A stretch of 64,000 nucleotides of DNA from an uncultured Oscillospiraceae bacterium (GCA_944385415.1 CALWXC010000009.1:1-64000); one strand, 5' to 3'; shown: positions 34,368 to 42,758, counted from the first letter of the stretch. The notes: generated from the letters alone by a model not told the origin. Numbers and translations: made by a program.

Positions 34368-34820
34368 ATGACGCTTTCTGAAAAATCCGCATATCTCAGA
34401 GGTCTGATGGAAGGCCTCAAGATCGACACCGACAAGGACGAGGGCAAGCTGCTGTCCGCCATTGTGGATATGCTGGAGGACGTTTCCTACGCCATTTCCG
34501 ATATCGAGGCTGATGCCCAGGCCGTTTCCGACGAGCTGGATCAGATCGAGGAGGAGCTGGACGCCATCGAGGAGTACCTGGACGGCGACGAGGACGAGGA
34601 TGACGGCTGCTGCTGTGACGACGATGAGGATGAGGACGACGAGGATGTGGACTTCGACTACGATGACGATGTTCTGTATGAGGTGAAGTGCCCCGTCTGC
34701 AATGAGATCATCACCATCGACGAGGATACCATTGCGCAGGGCTCCGTCTCCTGCCCCAAGTGCAACGAGACTTTGGAGTTCGAGGTGGATGAGGAAGAGT
34801 CTGAGGACTCCTGCTGCTGA
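34368..34820 (+). CDS. CD1247-type acidic zinc-ribbon protein, 150 aa
   Basis: Clostridia-specific conserved protein. The N-terminal ~65 residues (LSEKSAYLRGLMEGL onward) form the helical CD1247 N-terminal domain with a predicted coiled coil. A very acidic linker follows, containing three consecutive cysteines (GCCCDDDE). A C-terminal zinc ribbon (CPVCNEIITI then CPKCNETLEF) precedes a final DSCC. The function is unknown. The spacing of efp and this gene suggests co-expression, hinting at a translation-linked role (inference). A strong terminator follows. Confidence 0.82.
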   Translation: MTLSEKSAYLRGLMEGLKIDTDKDEGKLLSAIVDMLEDVSYAISDIEADAQAVSDELDQIEEELDAIEEYLDGDEDEDDGCCCDDDEDEDDEDVDFDYDDDVLYEVKCPVCNEIITIDEDTIAQGSVSCPKCNETLEFEVDEEESEDSCC

Positions 34821-34850
34821 TTGTCCAACCGCATAAGATGATAGAACAAA

Positions 34851-34878
34851 CGCCGGAGCATTTGCTCCGGCGTTTTTG
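34851..34878 (+). terminator. Terminator after the CD1247-type gene
   Basis: Perfect 10-bp stem (34851-34860 with 34865-34874), 4-base loop and a T run to 34878. It lies between convergent genes; the minus-strand tail is also T-rich. Confidence 0.9.
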
Positions 34879-34920
34879 TGGGCTATAGGTTAAAAAATCA
34901 TTCCAAAGGAAAAGAAGTGC

Positions 34921-35190
34921 TCAGGAGCTCTTCTTTTCCGCCAGCTTGGCACAGGCGGTGGTCAGGGCCTGGGACAGCTGATCGGGGCAGGATGTCTCCT
35001 TGAAACCGCAGCGGATGCCCTGAAGACGGCGGATGACTTCGTCCACTTCCATACCCTCCACCAGGGCGCCGATTCCCTGCAAATTGCCGTTGCAGCCACC
35101 GGTGAATTCCACATTGCGGACTGTGGTACCGTCCAGATCAAAGTGAATCATCCGGGAACATACGCCCTTGGTCTTAAATTCAAATGTCAT
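34921..35190 (-). CDS. TSCPD domain protein (TIGR03905 type), 89 aa
   Basis: Small single-domain protein with the TSCPD motif (FKETSCPDQL) near residues 63-72 and the upstream TGGCNGNLQGIGALVEGM block. This domain also occurs at the C-terminus of vitamin-B12-dependent ribonucleotide reductases. The stand-alone form is of unknown function. The ATG at 35190 follows GGAGGA at good spacing. It lies 28 bases downstream of ybaK on the same strand, so probably one operon. Confidence 0.87.
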   Translation of the reverse strand: MTFEFKTKGVCSRMIHFDLDGTTVRNVEFTGGCNGNLQGIGALVEGMEVDEVIRRLQGIRCGFKETSCPDQLSQALTTACAKLAEKKSS

Positions 35191-35218
35191 TGGTAAGTTC
35201 CTCCCATTTGATAGTCTG

Positions 35219-35689
35219 TTATTCTGTCAGATCACAGTATGTGGCCGAACGGTACCGGCACAAATCGTCGGGGGAGAGGATAACCTGTACCCCTCGCTGA
35301 CCGGCAGAGACGGCAATTTCATCGCAAAGCTGAGCCGTTTCCTCCAGAAAGGTGGGGAAATCCTTTTTCATGCCGATGGGACTGCATCCGCCGCGGATAT
35401 AGCCCGTCAGCCCCAGCAGCTCCTTTACCGGCACCAAATCCACCTTTTTTTCACCGGCAGCCTTAGCGGCCTTTTTCAGATCGAGGGAACAGCAGACGGG
35501 GATGCAGAAGACGCAGCACCCATGCTTTTCTCCCCGGGCCACCAGGGTTTTGAATACGGTTTCCGGCTCCATGCCAATGCCCTCGGCGGCGTGCATACCG
35601 TTGAGGTCGTTTTCATCATAGTCATAGGACGCGGTACGATAGGGGATTTTCGCCTGATCCAGCAGCCGCATCACATTGGTTTTTGTCAT
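35219..35689 (-). CDS. ybaK: Cys-tRNA(Pro)/aminoacyl-tRNA deacylase (YbaK/EbsC), 156 aa
   Basis: Trans-editing enzyme that hydrolyses mischarged Cys-tRNA(Pro). It has TKTNVMRLLDQAKIPY at the start, VFKTLVARG near 43-51, the lysine in DLKKAAKAAGEKKVDL, and GYIRGGCSPIGMKK near 100-113, the YbaK signature. The ATG at 35689 has GAGGTG upstream. The 71-residue upstream extension of the frame has no site and is not protein-like. Confidence 0.92.
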   Translation of the reverse strand: MTKTNVMRLLDQAKIPYRTASYDYDENDLNGMHAAEGIGMEPETVFKTLVARGEKHGCCVFCIPVCCSLDLKKAAKAAGEKKVDLVPVKELLGLTGYIRGGCSPIGMKKDFPTFLEETAQLCDEIAVSAGQRGVQVILSPDDLCRYRSATYCDLTE

Positions 35690-35709
35690 AAACAGCACCT
35701 CAATTTTTA

Positions 35710-35738
35710 ATAATACCACAATTTGTCCATGGACGCAA
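35710..35738 (-). promoter_or_regulatory. Promoter of ybaK-TSCPD
   Basis: On the minus strand TTGCGT (35738-35733), 17-bp spacer, TATTAT (35715-35710) preceded by TGG, an extended -10. Confidence 0.6.
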
Positions 35739-35819
35739 GACGGAAAATGGTGTGTTCTGTGGTTACGGGGCGCTACAGCGGGCATACTAGGGACGAACGC
35801 TGTATGGAGGTGTGACCAC

Positions 35820-36509
35820 ATGGAACAGGAGAAACAATGCCACGCGGAGCCGCAGCTGACGGAGCTGGGCGGAACCACGACGAGAACGAACGGGGGCACC
35901 ATTTATACGCTGACCATTATCGGTCAGATTGAAGGCCATCAGGTGCTGCCCGATACGGTAAAGACCACAAAATATGAGCATGTGCTGCCCTTGCTGGCAT
36001 CCATTGAGGAGAGCGAGGAGATTGACGGACTGCTGCTGTTGCTCAACACCGTCGGCGGCGACATTGAGGCGGGACTGGCCATTGCCGAATTGATTTCCGG
36101 TATGAAAAAGCCCACCGTGTCCCTGGTGTTGGGCGGCGGCCATTCCATCGGTGTTCCTCTGGCCGTATCGGCAAAAAAATGTCTGATTGCCCCGTCGGCG
36201 GGTATGACCATCCACCCGGTGCGGATTTCCGGTACGGTGGTGGGTGCACCGGCCACATACCAGTATTTTAACCGGATTCAAGAACGAATTGTGGAGTTTG
36301 TTACGGCCAATTCCCGGATCAAGCGGGATAAATTTCTGGAGTATATGATGGCCACCGGCGAACTGGCGTCCGACGTTGGTACGGTGATTTACGGCAAAGA
36401 GGCGGTGGACTGCGGCCTGATTGACAGCCTGGGCAGCCTGGGGGACGCGCTGGAAGTTCTGCACCGTCAGATTGAAGAACAGGCTGGAAAGCAACCTGCA
36501 AAAAAATGA
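35820..36509 (+). CDS. tepA: ClpP-fold serine protease, TepA-like, 229 aa
   Basis: Member of the ClpP/crotonase fold resembling the B. subtilis TepA translocation-enhancing peptidase. It has LLLLNTVGGDIEAGLAIAELI near residues 75-95, the probable nucleophile serine in LGGGHSIGVPLAVSA near 106-120, and MTIHPVRISGTVVG near 131-144. The start at 35820 follows TGGAGGTG; the frame open from 35676 has no site. In B. subtilis tepA lies just before spoIIIE; here uppP intervenes before ftsK, so the neighbourhood is partly conserved. Confidence 0.85.
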   Translation: MEQEKQCHAEPQLTELGGTTTRTNGGTIYTLTIIGQIEGHQVLPDTVKTTKYEHVLPLLASIEESEEIDGLLLLLNTVGGDIEAGLAIAELISGMKKPTVSLVLGGGHSIGVPLAVSAKKCLIAPSAGMTIHPVRISGTVVGAPATYQYFNRIQERIVEFVTANSRIKRDKFLEYMMATGELASDVGTVIYGKEAVDCGLIDSLGSLGDALEVLHRQIEEQAGKQPAKK

Positions 36510-36522
36510 CTTGGGAAAGTTG

Positions 36523-36551
36523 TGGAATTTCTCCTGTAGTTGTGATAAACT
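36523..36551 (+). promoter_or_regulatory. Candidate promoter of uppP
   Basis: TGGAAT (36523-36528), 17-bp spacer, TAAACT (36546-36551) with extended TG at 36543-36544. The -35 is weak. The -10 lies within the dyad at 36532-36580. Confidence 0.4.
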
Positions 36552-36580
36552 ATACGGTGAGTTTATAAACAACTACAGGA
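36532..36580 (+). promoter_or_regulatory. Dyad / SD-sequestering hairpin in front of uppP
   Basis: Perfect 12-bp arms TCCTGTAGTTGT (36532-36543) and ACAACTACAGGA (36569-36580), with a nested TAAAC/GTTTA pair (36546-36550 with 36561-36565). The right arm runs into the AGGAGG ribosome site of uppP, so the RNA hairpin would hide it. As DNA the dyad covers the candidate -10 and start point. It shares ACAACT-type sequence with the BlaI operator at 6944-6987, but the arms are not the same motif. Confidence 0.6.
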
Positions 36581-36589
36581 GGATATTTC

Positions 36590-37426
36590 ATGAGTTACAT
36601 CTCTGCCATCATTCTGGGTTTGGTGCAGGGCGTCGCGGAGTTCCTGCCCATCTCCAGCTCGGGACACCTGTCGCTGTTTCAGCACTTTTTTCAGCTGACC
36701 GATGTGGAGCATGACCACATGTTTTTCGACGTGCTGCTGCATCTGGGCACGTTGGTGGCCGTGTTCTTTGCGTACCGCAGGGATATCGCCGAGCTGCTGC
36801 GGGAGTTTTTCTGCATGGTGCACCTGCGCAAACTGCCCCAGGGTCAGACACCGGACATTCCGGCCCGCCGCATGATTCTGATGATCATTGTGGCCACCCT
36901 ACCGCTGCTGCTGGTGTTCCCCATCAGGGATCGAGTGGAGCTGCTGTACCAGAACACCTTTTTTATTGCCTTTGCGCTGGTGCTGACCGGTACGCTGCTG
37001 TTTGTGTCGGACCGGATGCCCAGGGGCCATAAAACGGCTGGAACTGCCACCATGGGGGATGCCATTTTAGTGGGGTTGGCGCAGGCGGTGGCCGTGGTGC
37101 CGGGTCTGTCCCGCTCCGGTACCACCATTTCCGCCGGTATGGCCAGAGGCTTTGACCGTACATATGCGGTGAAATTTTCTTTTCTCATGTCCATTCCCGC
37201 CGTCCTGGGCGCCAATATACTCAGCATTGTGGATGCGGTAAAGGCGGGCATTGACACATCTTTGCTGCCCATGTATCTGGTGGGCGTACTTGTGGCCATG
37301 GTCTCCGGCTATGCGTCCATCAGCCTGCTGCGGTTTATCGCCCGTAAGGGCCGGTTCGGCGGCTTTGCCTATTATTGCTGGGGCGCCGGTCTGGTGACAC
37401 TGATTCTGTCTCTGATCGTGCCCTGA
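36590..37426 (+). CDS. uppP: Undecaprenyl-diphosphatase (UppP/BacA), 278 aa
   Basis: Integral membrane phosphatase recycling the lipid carrier for peptidoglycan, a known bacitracin-resistance determinant when abundant. It begins IILGLVQGVAEFLPISSSGHL (residues 6-26), with the EFLP and SSSGH motifs. The second motif, VPGLSRSGTTISAGM near 171-185, carries the conserved Ser and Arg. About eight membrane helices are visible. Length is normal. Expression is probably controlled by the dyad overlapping its ribosome site. Confidence 0.95.
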   Translation: MSYISAIILGLVQGVAEFLPISSSGHLSLFQHFFQLTDVEHDHMFFDVLLHLGTLVAVFFAYRRDIAELLREFFCMVHLRKLPQGQTPDIPARRMILMIIVATLPLLLVFPIRDRVELLYQNTFFIAFALVLTGTLLFVSDRMPRGHKTAGTATMGDAILVGLAQAVAVVPGLSRSGTTISAGMARGFDRTYAVKFSFLMSIPAVLGANILSIVDAVKAGIDTSLLPMYLVGVLVAMVSGYASISLLRFIARKGRFGGFAYYCWGAGLVTLILSLIVP

Positions 37427-37450
37427 TATCCTGGAGAAAGAGGAAGTATC

Positions 37451-40174
37451 ATGGCTGAAACGAAAAAGAAACCTCGCTCTACGTCCGGCGGCAAATCGAC
37501 CAAACAGTCGACGACCCGGCGGAGTTCGACGCAGCGTTCCGCGGGGAAAAAGCCCATCCATCGGGAAGTGGGGGCGGTGGTCTGCCTGTTTCTGGGCTTT
37601 TTTCTGCTGCTGGGCTGCTTTGGCGTGAATGCGCTCTTTATCAAACTGCTGCGGGATGTGACCCGCGGCCTCATCGGCAGCGGTCTGTATCTGCTGCCGG
37701 TGATTCTGCTGCTCAGCTTCTGGATTCTTATGTTCCATCGGGGCCGTCCGGTAAAGTTCCGCATGGTCTGCGCGTTTCTGCTGCCCATTGCCACCGGCGC
37801 CTTGGGACAGCTGTTCGGCGGCGTCAAGCCCGAGTGGACCGGCGCTGTGGTGGGCATCCTCTGGCGCGGCGGTATCAACGGCACAGCGGGCGGCCTGATC
37901 TCCGGCACGCTGGCTATGCTGTTTTCCAGCCTGTTCAGCACCGTGGGCGCCGTAGTGTTGTTCCTGGTGATTTTTGTCATTGGACTGCTGGGGGCCCTGA
38001 ACATGACCATTGTCAGCGTTATGCAGGCCATCCGCAACCGGCCCCGGCTGCCGGAGTATGACCCGCCGGAGGAAGAGCCGGTGGACACGGCTGCCACCAT
38101 TGTCAATCATGTGGCCAACCGCCATATTGAGCGGGTGGAGCAGCGCCGGGAGCGGAAACAGGAACAGTTGGCCCGACAGGCCCAACAGGCCAAGGAGCGT
38201 CAGGCCCGCAGCGCCGCCGACTTTGACTTGCCTGTGGACGAGCCCCTGCTGCCGCCCCAGGAACAGACTGCGCCCAAGGTCACCCATGGGCTGCGTTCCC
38301 CGGACCAGTATTTGCAGGAACAGCAGCAGATGGCGGCGGGAGAACTGCCGCCGGAGGAGCCGGAAGGAGAACGGGCAGTCGAACAGGAGCCGGTCCGGGA
38401 AGTGCTGGACGACGATCTGTTGGAGGTCTTCGACGCACCGGTTCGGCCCATGCCGAAACCCATTGTTCCGGTGCCCCCTGCACCGGCTGTTTCTGCACCG
38501 GCCATTTCCGAACCAGACACCCCCGCACCGAAAGCCCCAACGGCGGAACCGCCTGTGCAGTCTCCGCCACCGGTGGAAGAGACACCCCAAAAGGTCAAAG
38601 CATCCGACGCCCAGCAATCCGCTGCGGAGATTTCCATGGAAATCGCAATGGGTGGGGGAGAAACCGGCGAATATGTCTTCCCGCCGGTCTCCCTGCTGCG
38701 TATGAGCCAGGGCGGCGACGTGGACGGCACCGAGGAAATGCGGGAAAATACCGAGCGTCTCAATGCCACGCTGGAGAGCTTCAATATCGAGGCGCATATT
38801 GTCAATGTGACCCGCGGCCCGTCGGTGACCCGATATGAGCTGGAACTGGACCGTGGCGTCAAGCTGTCCAAAGTCACCAATCTGGCCGATGATATCGCCC
38901 TGTCTTTGGGTGCGTCCGGTGTGCGTATTTCCGCCATTCCCAACAAGATTTCCGTGGTGGGCATCGAGGTGCCCAACCGGCTGGTCAGTACCGTTCTGGC
39001 CCGGGATGTGCTGGACTCCAAGGAGTTCGAGCAGAGCAAGTCGAAGATCTCCTTTGCCGTGGGTAAGGATATCGGCGGCAATCGCATTATTGGCGATATC
39101 GCCAAGCTGCCCCACCTGCTGATTGCCGGTACCACCGGTTCCGGTAAGTCGGTCTGTATGAACTCTCTGATTATTTCGTTGCTGTTCAAGGCCCGGCCCG
39201 ACGAAGTCCGCCTGATTATGGTGGACCCGAAGATGGTGGAATTGGGCATTTACAATGGCATTCCGCATCTGCTGATTCCCGTGGTTACCGACCCGAAGAA
39301 GGCGGCGGGTGCGCTGCAATGGGCCGTCACCGAAATGATGCGCCGTTATCGGGCCATGGCCGACGCCGGTGTTCGTGATCTGGACTCGTATAACAAGCTG
39401 GTCAAATCCATGGACGATGAGCGCAAGCCCATGGAACAGGTGGTAGTGGTCATCGATGAGCTGGCCGACTTGATGCTGGTAGCTGCCAAGGAAGTGGAAG
39501 AATCCATCTGCCGTATTGCACAGATGGGCCGTGCTTCCGGCATCCATCTGGTTATCGCTACCCAGCGTCCTTCCGCCGACGTCATCACCGGCTTGATGAA
39601 AGCCAATATTCCTTCCCGTATTGCATTCGCTGTGGCATCCGCCATGGAATCCCGTATCATCTTGGACACCCAGGGTGCGGAAAAACTGGTGGGTAAGGGC
39701 GATATGCTGTACGCGCCCCTGGGTCAGGGTAAGCCCAAGCGCGTCCAGGGCTGCTTCATCACCGATGAAGAGGTCCAGGAGGTGGTCAGCTTTATCAAGC
39801 AGTCGTCTACCCCCAACTATTCCGACGAGGTCCAGGCTCAGATTGAGCAGAAGATGGAGCAGGGCAGTAAGGGCGACGGTGGCGGCAGCAATGCCGCGGC
39901 CGACAGCGGCGGCAGCGGCGATGAGCTGCTGCCCGACGCCGTGGAGGTCATTCTGGAAACGGGACAGGCTTCTGTCTCCATGCTCCAGCGGCGTCTGAAG
40001 CTGGGCTATGCCCGGGCGGCCCGTATCGTGGACGAGATGGAGGAGCGGGGCATTGTCGGCCCCTTTGAAGGCTCCAAACCCCGCCAGCTGCTCATTACCC
40101 GGGAGCAGTGGGAAGTGATGAAAAACGGCGGCACCGTCCAACCGGAACCGCCGGTAGAGGAAGAGATTCCCTAA
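37451..40174 (+). CDS. ftsK: FtsK/SpoIIIE DNA translocase, 907 aa
   Basis: Septal DNA pump for chromosome segregation and, in spore formers, transfer into the forespore. A basic N-terminus (SGGKSTKQSTTRRSSTQRSAGKK) is followed by about four or five membrane helices (residues ~40-195) and a proline-, glutamate- and alanine-rich linker to ~400. The motor has Walker A GTTGSGKS near 559, Walker B VVVIDELADL near 661, and GRASGIHLVIATQRPSADVITG near 695-716. The C-terminal winged-helix gamma domain (about 825-890) reads QRRLKLGYARAARIVDEMEERG. FtsK versus SpoIIIE cannot be decided from this window, as no second copy is visible. Confidence 0.95.
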   Translation: MAETKKKPRSTSGGKSTKQSTTRRSSTQRSAGKKPIHREVGAVVCLFLGFFLLLGCFGVNALFIKLLRDVTRGLIGSGLYLLPVILLLSFWILMFHRGRPVKFRMVCAFLLPIATGALGQLFGGVKPEWTGAVVGILWRGGINGTAGGLISGTLAMLFSSLFSTVGAVVLFLVIFVIGLLGALNMTIVSVMQAIRNRPRLPEYDPPEEEPVDTAATIVNHVANRHIERVEQRRERKQEQLARQAQQAKERQARSAADFDLPVDEPLLPPQEQTAPKVTHGLRSPDQYLQEQQQMAAGELPPEEPEGERAVEQEPVREVLDDDLLEVFDAPVRPMPKPIVPVPPAPAVSAPAISEPDTPAPKAPTAEPPVQSPPPVEETPQKVKASDAQQSAAEISMEIAMGGGETGEYVFPPVSLLRMSQGGDVDGTEEMRENTERLNATLESFNIEAHIVNVTRGPSVTRYELELDRGVKLSKVTNLADDIALSLGASGVRISAIPNKISVVGIEVPNRLVSTVLARDVLDSKEFEQSKSKISFAVGKDIGGNRIIGDIAKLPHLLIAGTTGSGKSVCMNSLIISLLFKARPDEVRLIMVDPKMVELGIYNGIPHLLIPVVTDPKKAAGALQWAVTEMMRRYRAMADAGVRDLDSYNKLVKSMDDERKPMEQVVVVIDELADLMLVAAKEVEESICRIAQMGRASGIHLVIATQRPSADVITGLMKANIPSRIAFAVASAMESRIILDTQGAEKLVGKGDMLYAPLGQGKPKRVQGCFITDEEVQEVVSFIKQSSTPNYSDEVQAQIEQKMEQGSKGDGGGSNAAADSGGSGDELLPDAVEVILETGQASVSMLQRRLKLGYARAARIVDEMEERGIVGPFEGSKPRQLLITREQWEVMKNGGTVQPEPPVEEEIP

Positions 40175-40213
40175 AACTGCACCAACTGTAAAAAAGCCGA
40201 ATGGTTTTGTGCA

Positions 40214-40258
40214 TCCCCGGCAGGTATTGCCTTAGCGGTATCTGCCGGGGACTTTTTT
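40214..40258 (+). terminator. Terminator after ftsK
   Basis: 13-bp stem with one G-U pair (40214-40226 with 40239-40251), 12-base loop, then six T at 40253-40258. Confidence 0.85.
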
Positions 40259-40302
40259 CAATCACTGGACCTATTCGGCAGCAAAAATATGAGGATATCA
40301 CA

Positions 40303-40674
40303 ATGTTTCTGTATCATAAAGTATCAAAATGGATTGATTCTGCACTCAAACAAGATGTCCCTGATGCCGTCACGGCATTTTGCTTTAACCTGTATGATGA
40401 CGGAACCGGGAAATGGTCTATGGAGCTGATTGGCGCCAGCCGCTTTGATTTGGAGGCTCCAGACTGGCCGTGTGATGAAGTGACGAATTTTATGACACGG
40501 GAAACCCCCTTTCGATGGAGGGATTCTGCAAAATGGGACAGTGTTTTGCAGAATATGATGGGCGTGTTGCAGAACTATCTCCAAACAGGCCAGCATGCCG
40601 ACCTTCTCAAAAGCAAAAGCGGCGTGGGAATTGGATTTGTGGATGGTGATATCGAAATTCTATTTCATCAATAG
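40303..40674 (+). CDS. Hypothetical protein, 123 aa
   Basis: No family recognised. The chain looks like a small soluble alpha/beta protein rich in Trp, Phe and acidic residues (WSMELIGASRFDLEAPDW; WPCDEVTNFMTRETPFRW), a composition reminiscent of immunity proteins of contact toxins or of DUF-type cytoplasmic proteins, but this is only a resemblance. It starts at an ATG after TGAGGAT. GC content is lower than in ftsK and spoIIIA, so it may be an insertion between two core blocks. It is followed after 18 bases by a membrane-protein gene, probably in the same transcript. Confidence 0.6.
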   Translation: MFLYHKVSKWIDSALKQDVPDAVTAFCFNLYDDGTGKWSMELIGASRFDLEAPDWPCDEVTNFMTRETPFRWRDSAKWDSVLQNMMGVLQNYLQTGQHADLLKSKSGVGIGFVDGDIEILFHQ

Positions 40675-40692
40675 CGGAAGGAGCGAGCCGGC

Positions 40693-41124
40693 GTGGATGC
40701 GGGAAAGCACAAAACGTTTGGAATGACACTGAAATTATTTCTAATCCTTGATTTTTTGGTCCTACTCCTGTCCTTTGTGGGAACAGCACAGTTTGCAAAG
40801 GAAGCGTATCAACTGATGTCATTTGCTGGATTTGCGGCAATCTTTGCATTGTTCTTTTCTCTTGTGTATTGTGGATTCTCACTGATCGTGTTTGCGTTGC
40901 TGGGGGTGGCATTGTGGCGGCAAACGGTTATTTTTGCAGCTGCTGCGTTCTTCCTGCAAATTCTGATTCGGATACCTTCCATTTTCTTTGATGTACTGGA
41001 TGGCTATTTCCTACACTCCTGGCATGACATGATAAAAATTATCCAAATTATCATGGGAATTGTTGGACTGAGCGGTTTACTTTTTCGATATGTACATAGA
41101 AGAAATCAGACAGACCCACTATGA
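40693..41124 (+). CDS. Small polytopic membrane protein, 143 aa
   Basis: Four hydrophobic stretches (about residues 12-28, 40-66, 75-92 and 110-130) with a short basic ending (YVHRRNQTDPL) predict an integral membrane protein with four helices. No motif is recognised. The start is a GTG at 40693 with AAGGAG nine bases upstream. It pairs with the preceding soluble gene, and both have lower GC than the flanking core genes. A hairpin terminator follows at 41207, so the two genes form a separate unit inside an otherwise conserved ftsK-spoIIIA region. Confidence 0.6.
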   Translation: MDAGKHKTFGMTLKLFLILDFLVLLLSFVGTAQFAKEAYQLMSFAGFAAIFALFFSLVYCGFSLIVFALLGVALWRQTVIFAAAAFFLQILIRIPSIFFDVLDGYFLHSWHDMIKIIQIIMGIVGLSGLLFRYVHRRNQTDPL

Positions 41125-41206
41125 GAGCGAAATACCATGAGAAGATACGCATTTGCGCGCAAAGACACGCCACGCTTTTCTCACGCCAAACCCAATACAG
41201 AACTAA

Positions 41207-41253
41207 ACAGTGCTTGTCAGTTTCATGCGAAAGTGACAGGCACTGTACTTTTT
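41207..41253 (+). terminator. Terminator before spoIIIAA
   Basis: 13-bp stem with one G-U pair (41207-41219 with 41234-41246), then five T at 41249-41253. The ten-base sequence TTTCATGCGA in its loop is repeated at 41251-41260 just after the stem. The ~110 bases to spoIIIAA should hold the sigma-E-type promoter, but no convincing match was found. Confidence 0.7.
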
Positions 41254-41364
41254 CATGCGAGATTTGCCAGTTGAGTATCTCCAAAGCGGCCAAGCGGCTT
41301 TATTGCATCTATCCAGGGGCATAGACCGGGCCGCCGCCACATAAGGTGAAGCGGAGGGAAGCGT

Positions 41365-42258
41365 ATGTACCAACGAAAACTGCGTCAAGTCTGTTCTGTG
41401 CTGCCGCCTCAGCTGGCTGCCATGGTGTCCCAGCTGCCGCCGGAACAGGAAGAACAGCTGGAGGAACTGCGGTTGCGGTGCGGCAGCGAGATCACCATGG
41501 TCTGCGGCGGCCGGGAGCAGCCATTGAGCTTGACCCGTCCCATGCTCTGCACCCGGGACTTGCTGGAACATCTGGTAAATCTGGCATCGTCCTATTCCAC
41601 CTACGCGGTGGAGGAATGTCTGCGTCAGGGATATCTCCCCCTGGAAGGAGGGCACCGCCTGGGCCTTTGCGGTACCGCTGTGGTACAGGATGGCCGCATT
41701 GCCACCATCAAGGATATCTCGTCGGTCAATCTGCGGGTGGCGGGACAGCATTTGGGCTGTGCTACAGCGCTGCTGGACGCACTGGGTCCCAATCCCGGCA
41801 ATGTGCTGTTGGTGGGACCTCCCGGCAGTGGCAAAACGACGCTGCTGCGGGACTTGGTTCGCCAGCTGTCGGACCGGCTGGACCAGCGGGTGGGCGTGGT
41901 GGACAGTCGCGGAGAGATTGCGGCGACGGTCCGGGGCCAGCCGCAGATGCAGGTAGGCCGCCGGACCGATGTGCTGACTGGTGTGCCCAAGGATCAAGGG
42001 ATGGAATTGCTGGTGCGCACCATGAGCCCCCACTGGGTGGCCGTGGATGAAATCACAGCCAAGGCCGATATCCGGGCCATGGTTCGGGCGGGATATTGCG
42101 GTGTCCGGCTGCTGGCTACAGCCCACGCCTTCGGGCGGGAAGATTGGCAGCGGCGGGCGTTGTATGAGAAGCTGCGCAAGCGGAAAATCTTTACCAATCT
42201 GGTGTTTCTCGATGGGAAGCGCCGCTGGACGCTGGAAAGGGTGGAGGAAGGATGCTGA
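41365..42258 (+). CDS. spoIIIAA: Stage III sporulation protein AA (ATPase), 297 aa
   Basis: AAA+-like secretion-type ATPase powering the SpoIIIA-SpoIIQ feeding channel between mother cell and forespore. Walker A GPPGSGKTTLLRDL is at about 151-164. RVGVVDSRGEIAATVRG follows, and the Walker B-like HWVAVDEITAKAD is near 223. It starts at an ATG with GGAGGG upstream. First gene of an eight-gene operon that overlaps at most junctions. Confidence 0.95.
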   Translation: MYQRKLRQVCSVLPPQLAAMVSQLPPEQEEQLEELRLRCGSEITMVCGGREQPLSLTRPMLCTRDLLEHLVNLASSYSTYAVEECLRQGYLPLEGGHRLGLCGTAVVQDGRIATIKDISSVNLRVAGQHLGCATALLDALGPNPGNVLLVGPPGSGKTTLLRDLVRQLSDRLDQRVGVVDSRGEIAATVRGQPQMQVGRRTDVLTGVPKDQGMELLVRTMSPHWVAVDEITAKADIRAMVRAGYCGVRLLATAHAFGREDWQRRALYEKLRKRKIFTNLVFLDGKRRWTLERVEEGC

Positions 42259-42758
42259 AAACCATGGGAATCCTGATGGTGCTGCTGGGGGCCGCCGGAA
42301 CCGGCGGCTCCATGGCCTTGGCCGTGTACCGGTCCAATGTGCTGCTGCGGCAGCTGCTGGCAGCCATGGAACTGTTGCACAGCGAGCTCTCGTTCCGCCG
42401 GACGCCGTTGCCGGAGGCCATGGACGCGCTGGCCCATGGGAGCCAAGGCGCGGTGGCAGCTTTTTTCCAGGCCATGGCCCGGGATTTGGCTTTGCGGCAG
42501 GAACGGTCGGTGGCCGTCATCATGCGGAAAAATCTTATGCGGTCCAGTTTTACACCCCAGGCCCGCCGGATTTTACAGCAGTTGGGCAACGGCCTGGGAC
42601 AGTATGACTTGGATAGCCAGCTGCGGGCCGTTTCCCTGGCAGAGAAGCGGTTACAGGAACGGCTGGACGAGGCACGGGCCCAGCAGGCCGGACGCATTCG
42701 CAGCTATTGCACCCTGGGCGTCTGCGCGGGGCTGGCCATTGCCATTCTGGCATGGTAG
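42252..42758 (+). CDS. spoIIIAB: Stage III sporulation protein AB, 168 aa
   Basis: Membrane-anchored subunit related to GspF-like secretion proteins. An N-terminal helix (TMGILMVLLGAAGTGGSMALAV) is followed by a helical domain with RQLLAAMELLHSELSFRRTPLPEAM, and there is a C-terminal hydrophobic segment (TLGVCAGLAIAILAW). It overlaps spoIIIAA by 7 bases. An 86-base gap before spoIIIAC, the largest in the operon, holds only a short GC-rich hairpin. Confidence 0.92.
   Translation: MLKTMGILMVLLGAAGTGGSMALAVYRSNVLLRQLLAAMELLHSELSFRRTPLPEAMDALAHGSQGAVAAFFQAMARDLALRQERSVAVIMRKNLMRSSFTPQARRILQQLGNGLGQYDLDSQLRAVSLAEKRLQERLDEARAQQAGRIRSYCTLGVCAGLAIAILAW

Noticed and set aside
35760..35790. Possible sigma-K/E-like box (CATACTAG) before tepA
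   Set aside because: The spacing to an upstream AC is suggestive, but the last conserved T is missing and the family is not known to need a sporulation promoter.
37067..40141. 1024-codon open frame on the minus strand opposite ftsK
   Set aside because: Mirror of a GC-rich coding gene. The product is a low-complexity His/Gln/Gly-rich chain with no domain, and the + strand has an unmistakable FtsK.
41254..41364. Possible sigma-E promoter before spoIIIAA (CATAGACC at 41320)
   Set aside because: Only CATA matches and no suitable -35 lies at the right distance; kept out of the feature list.
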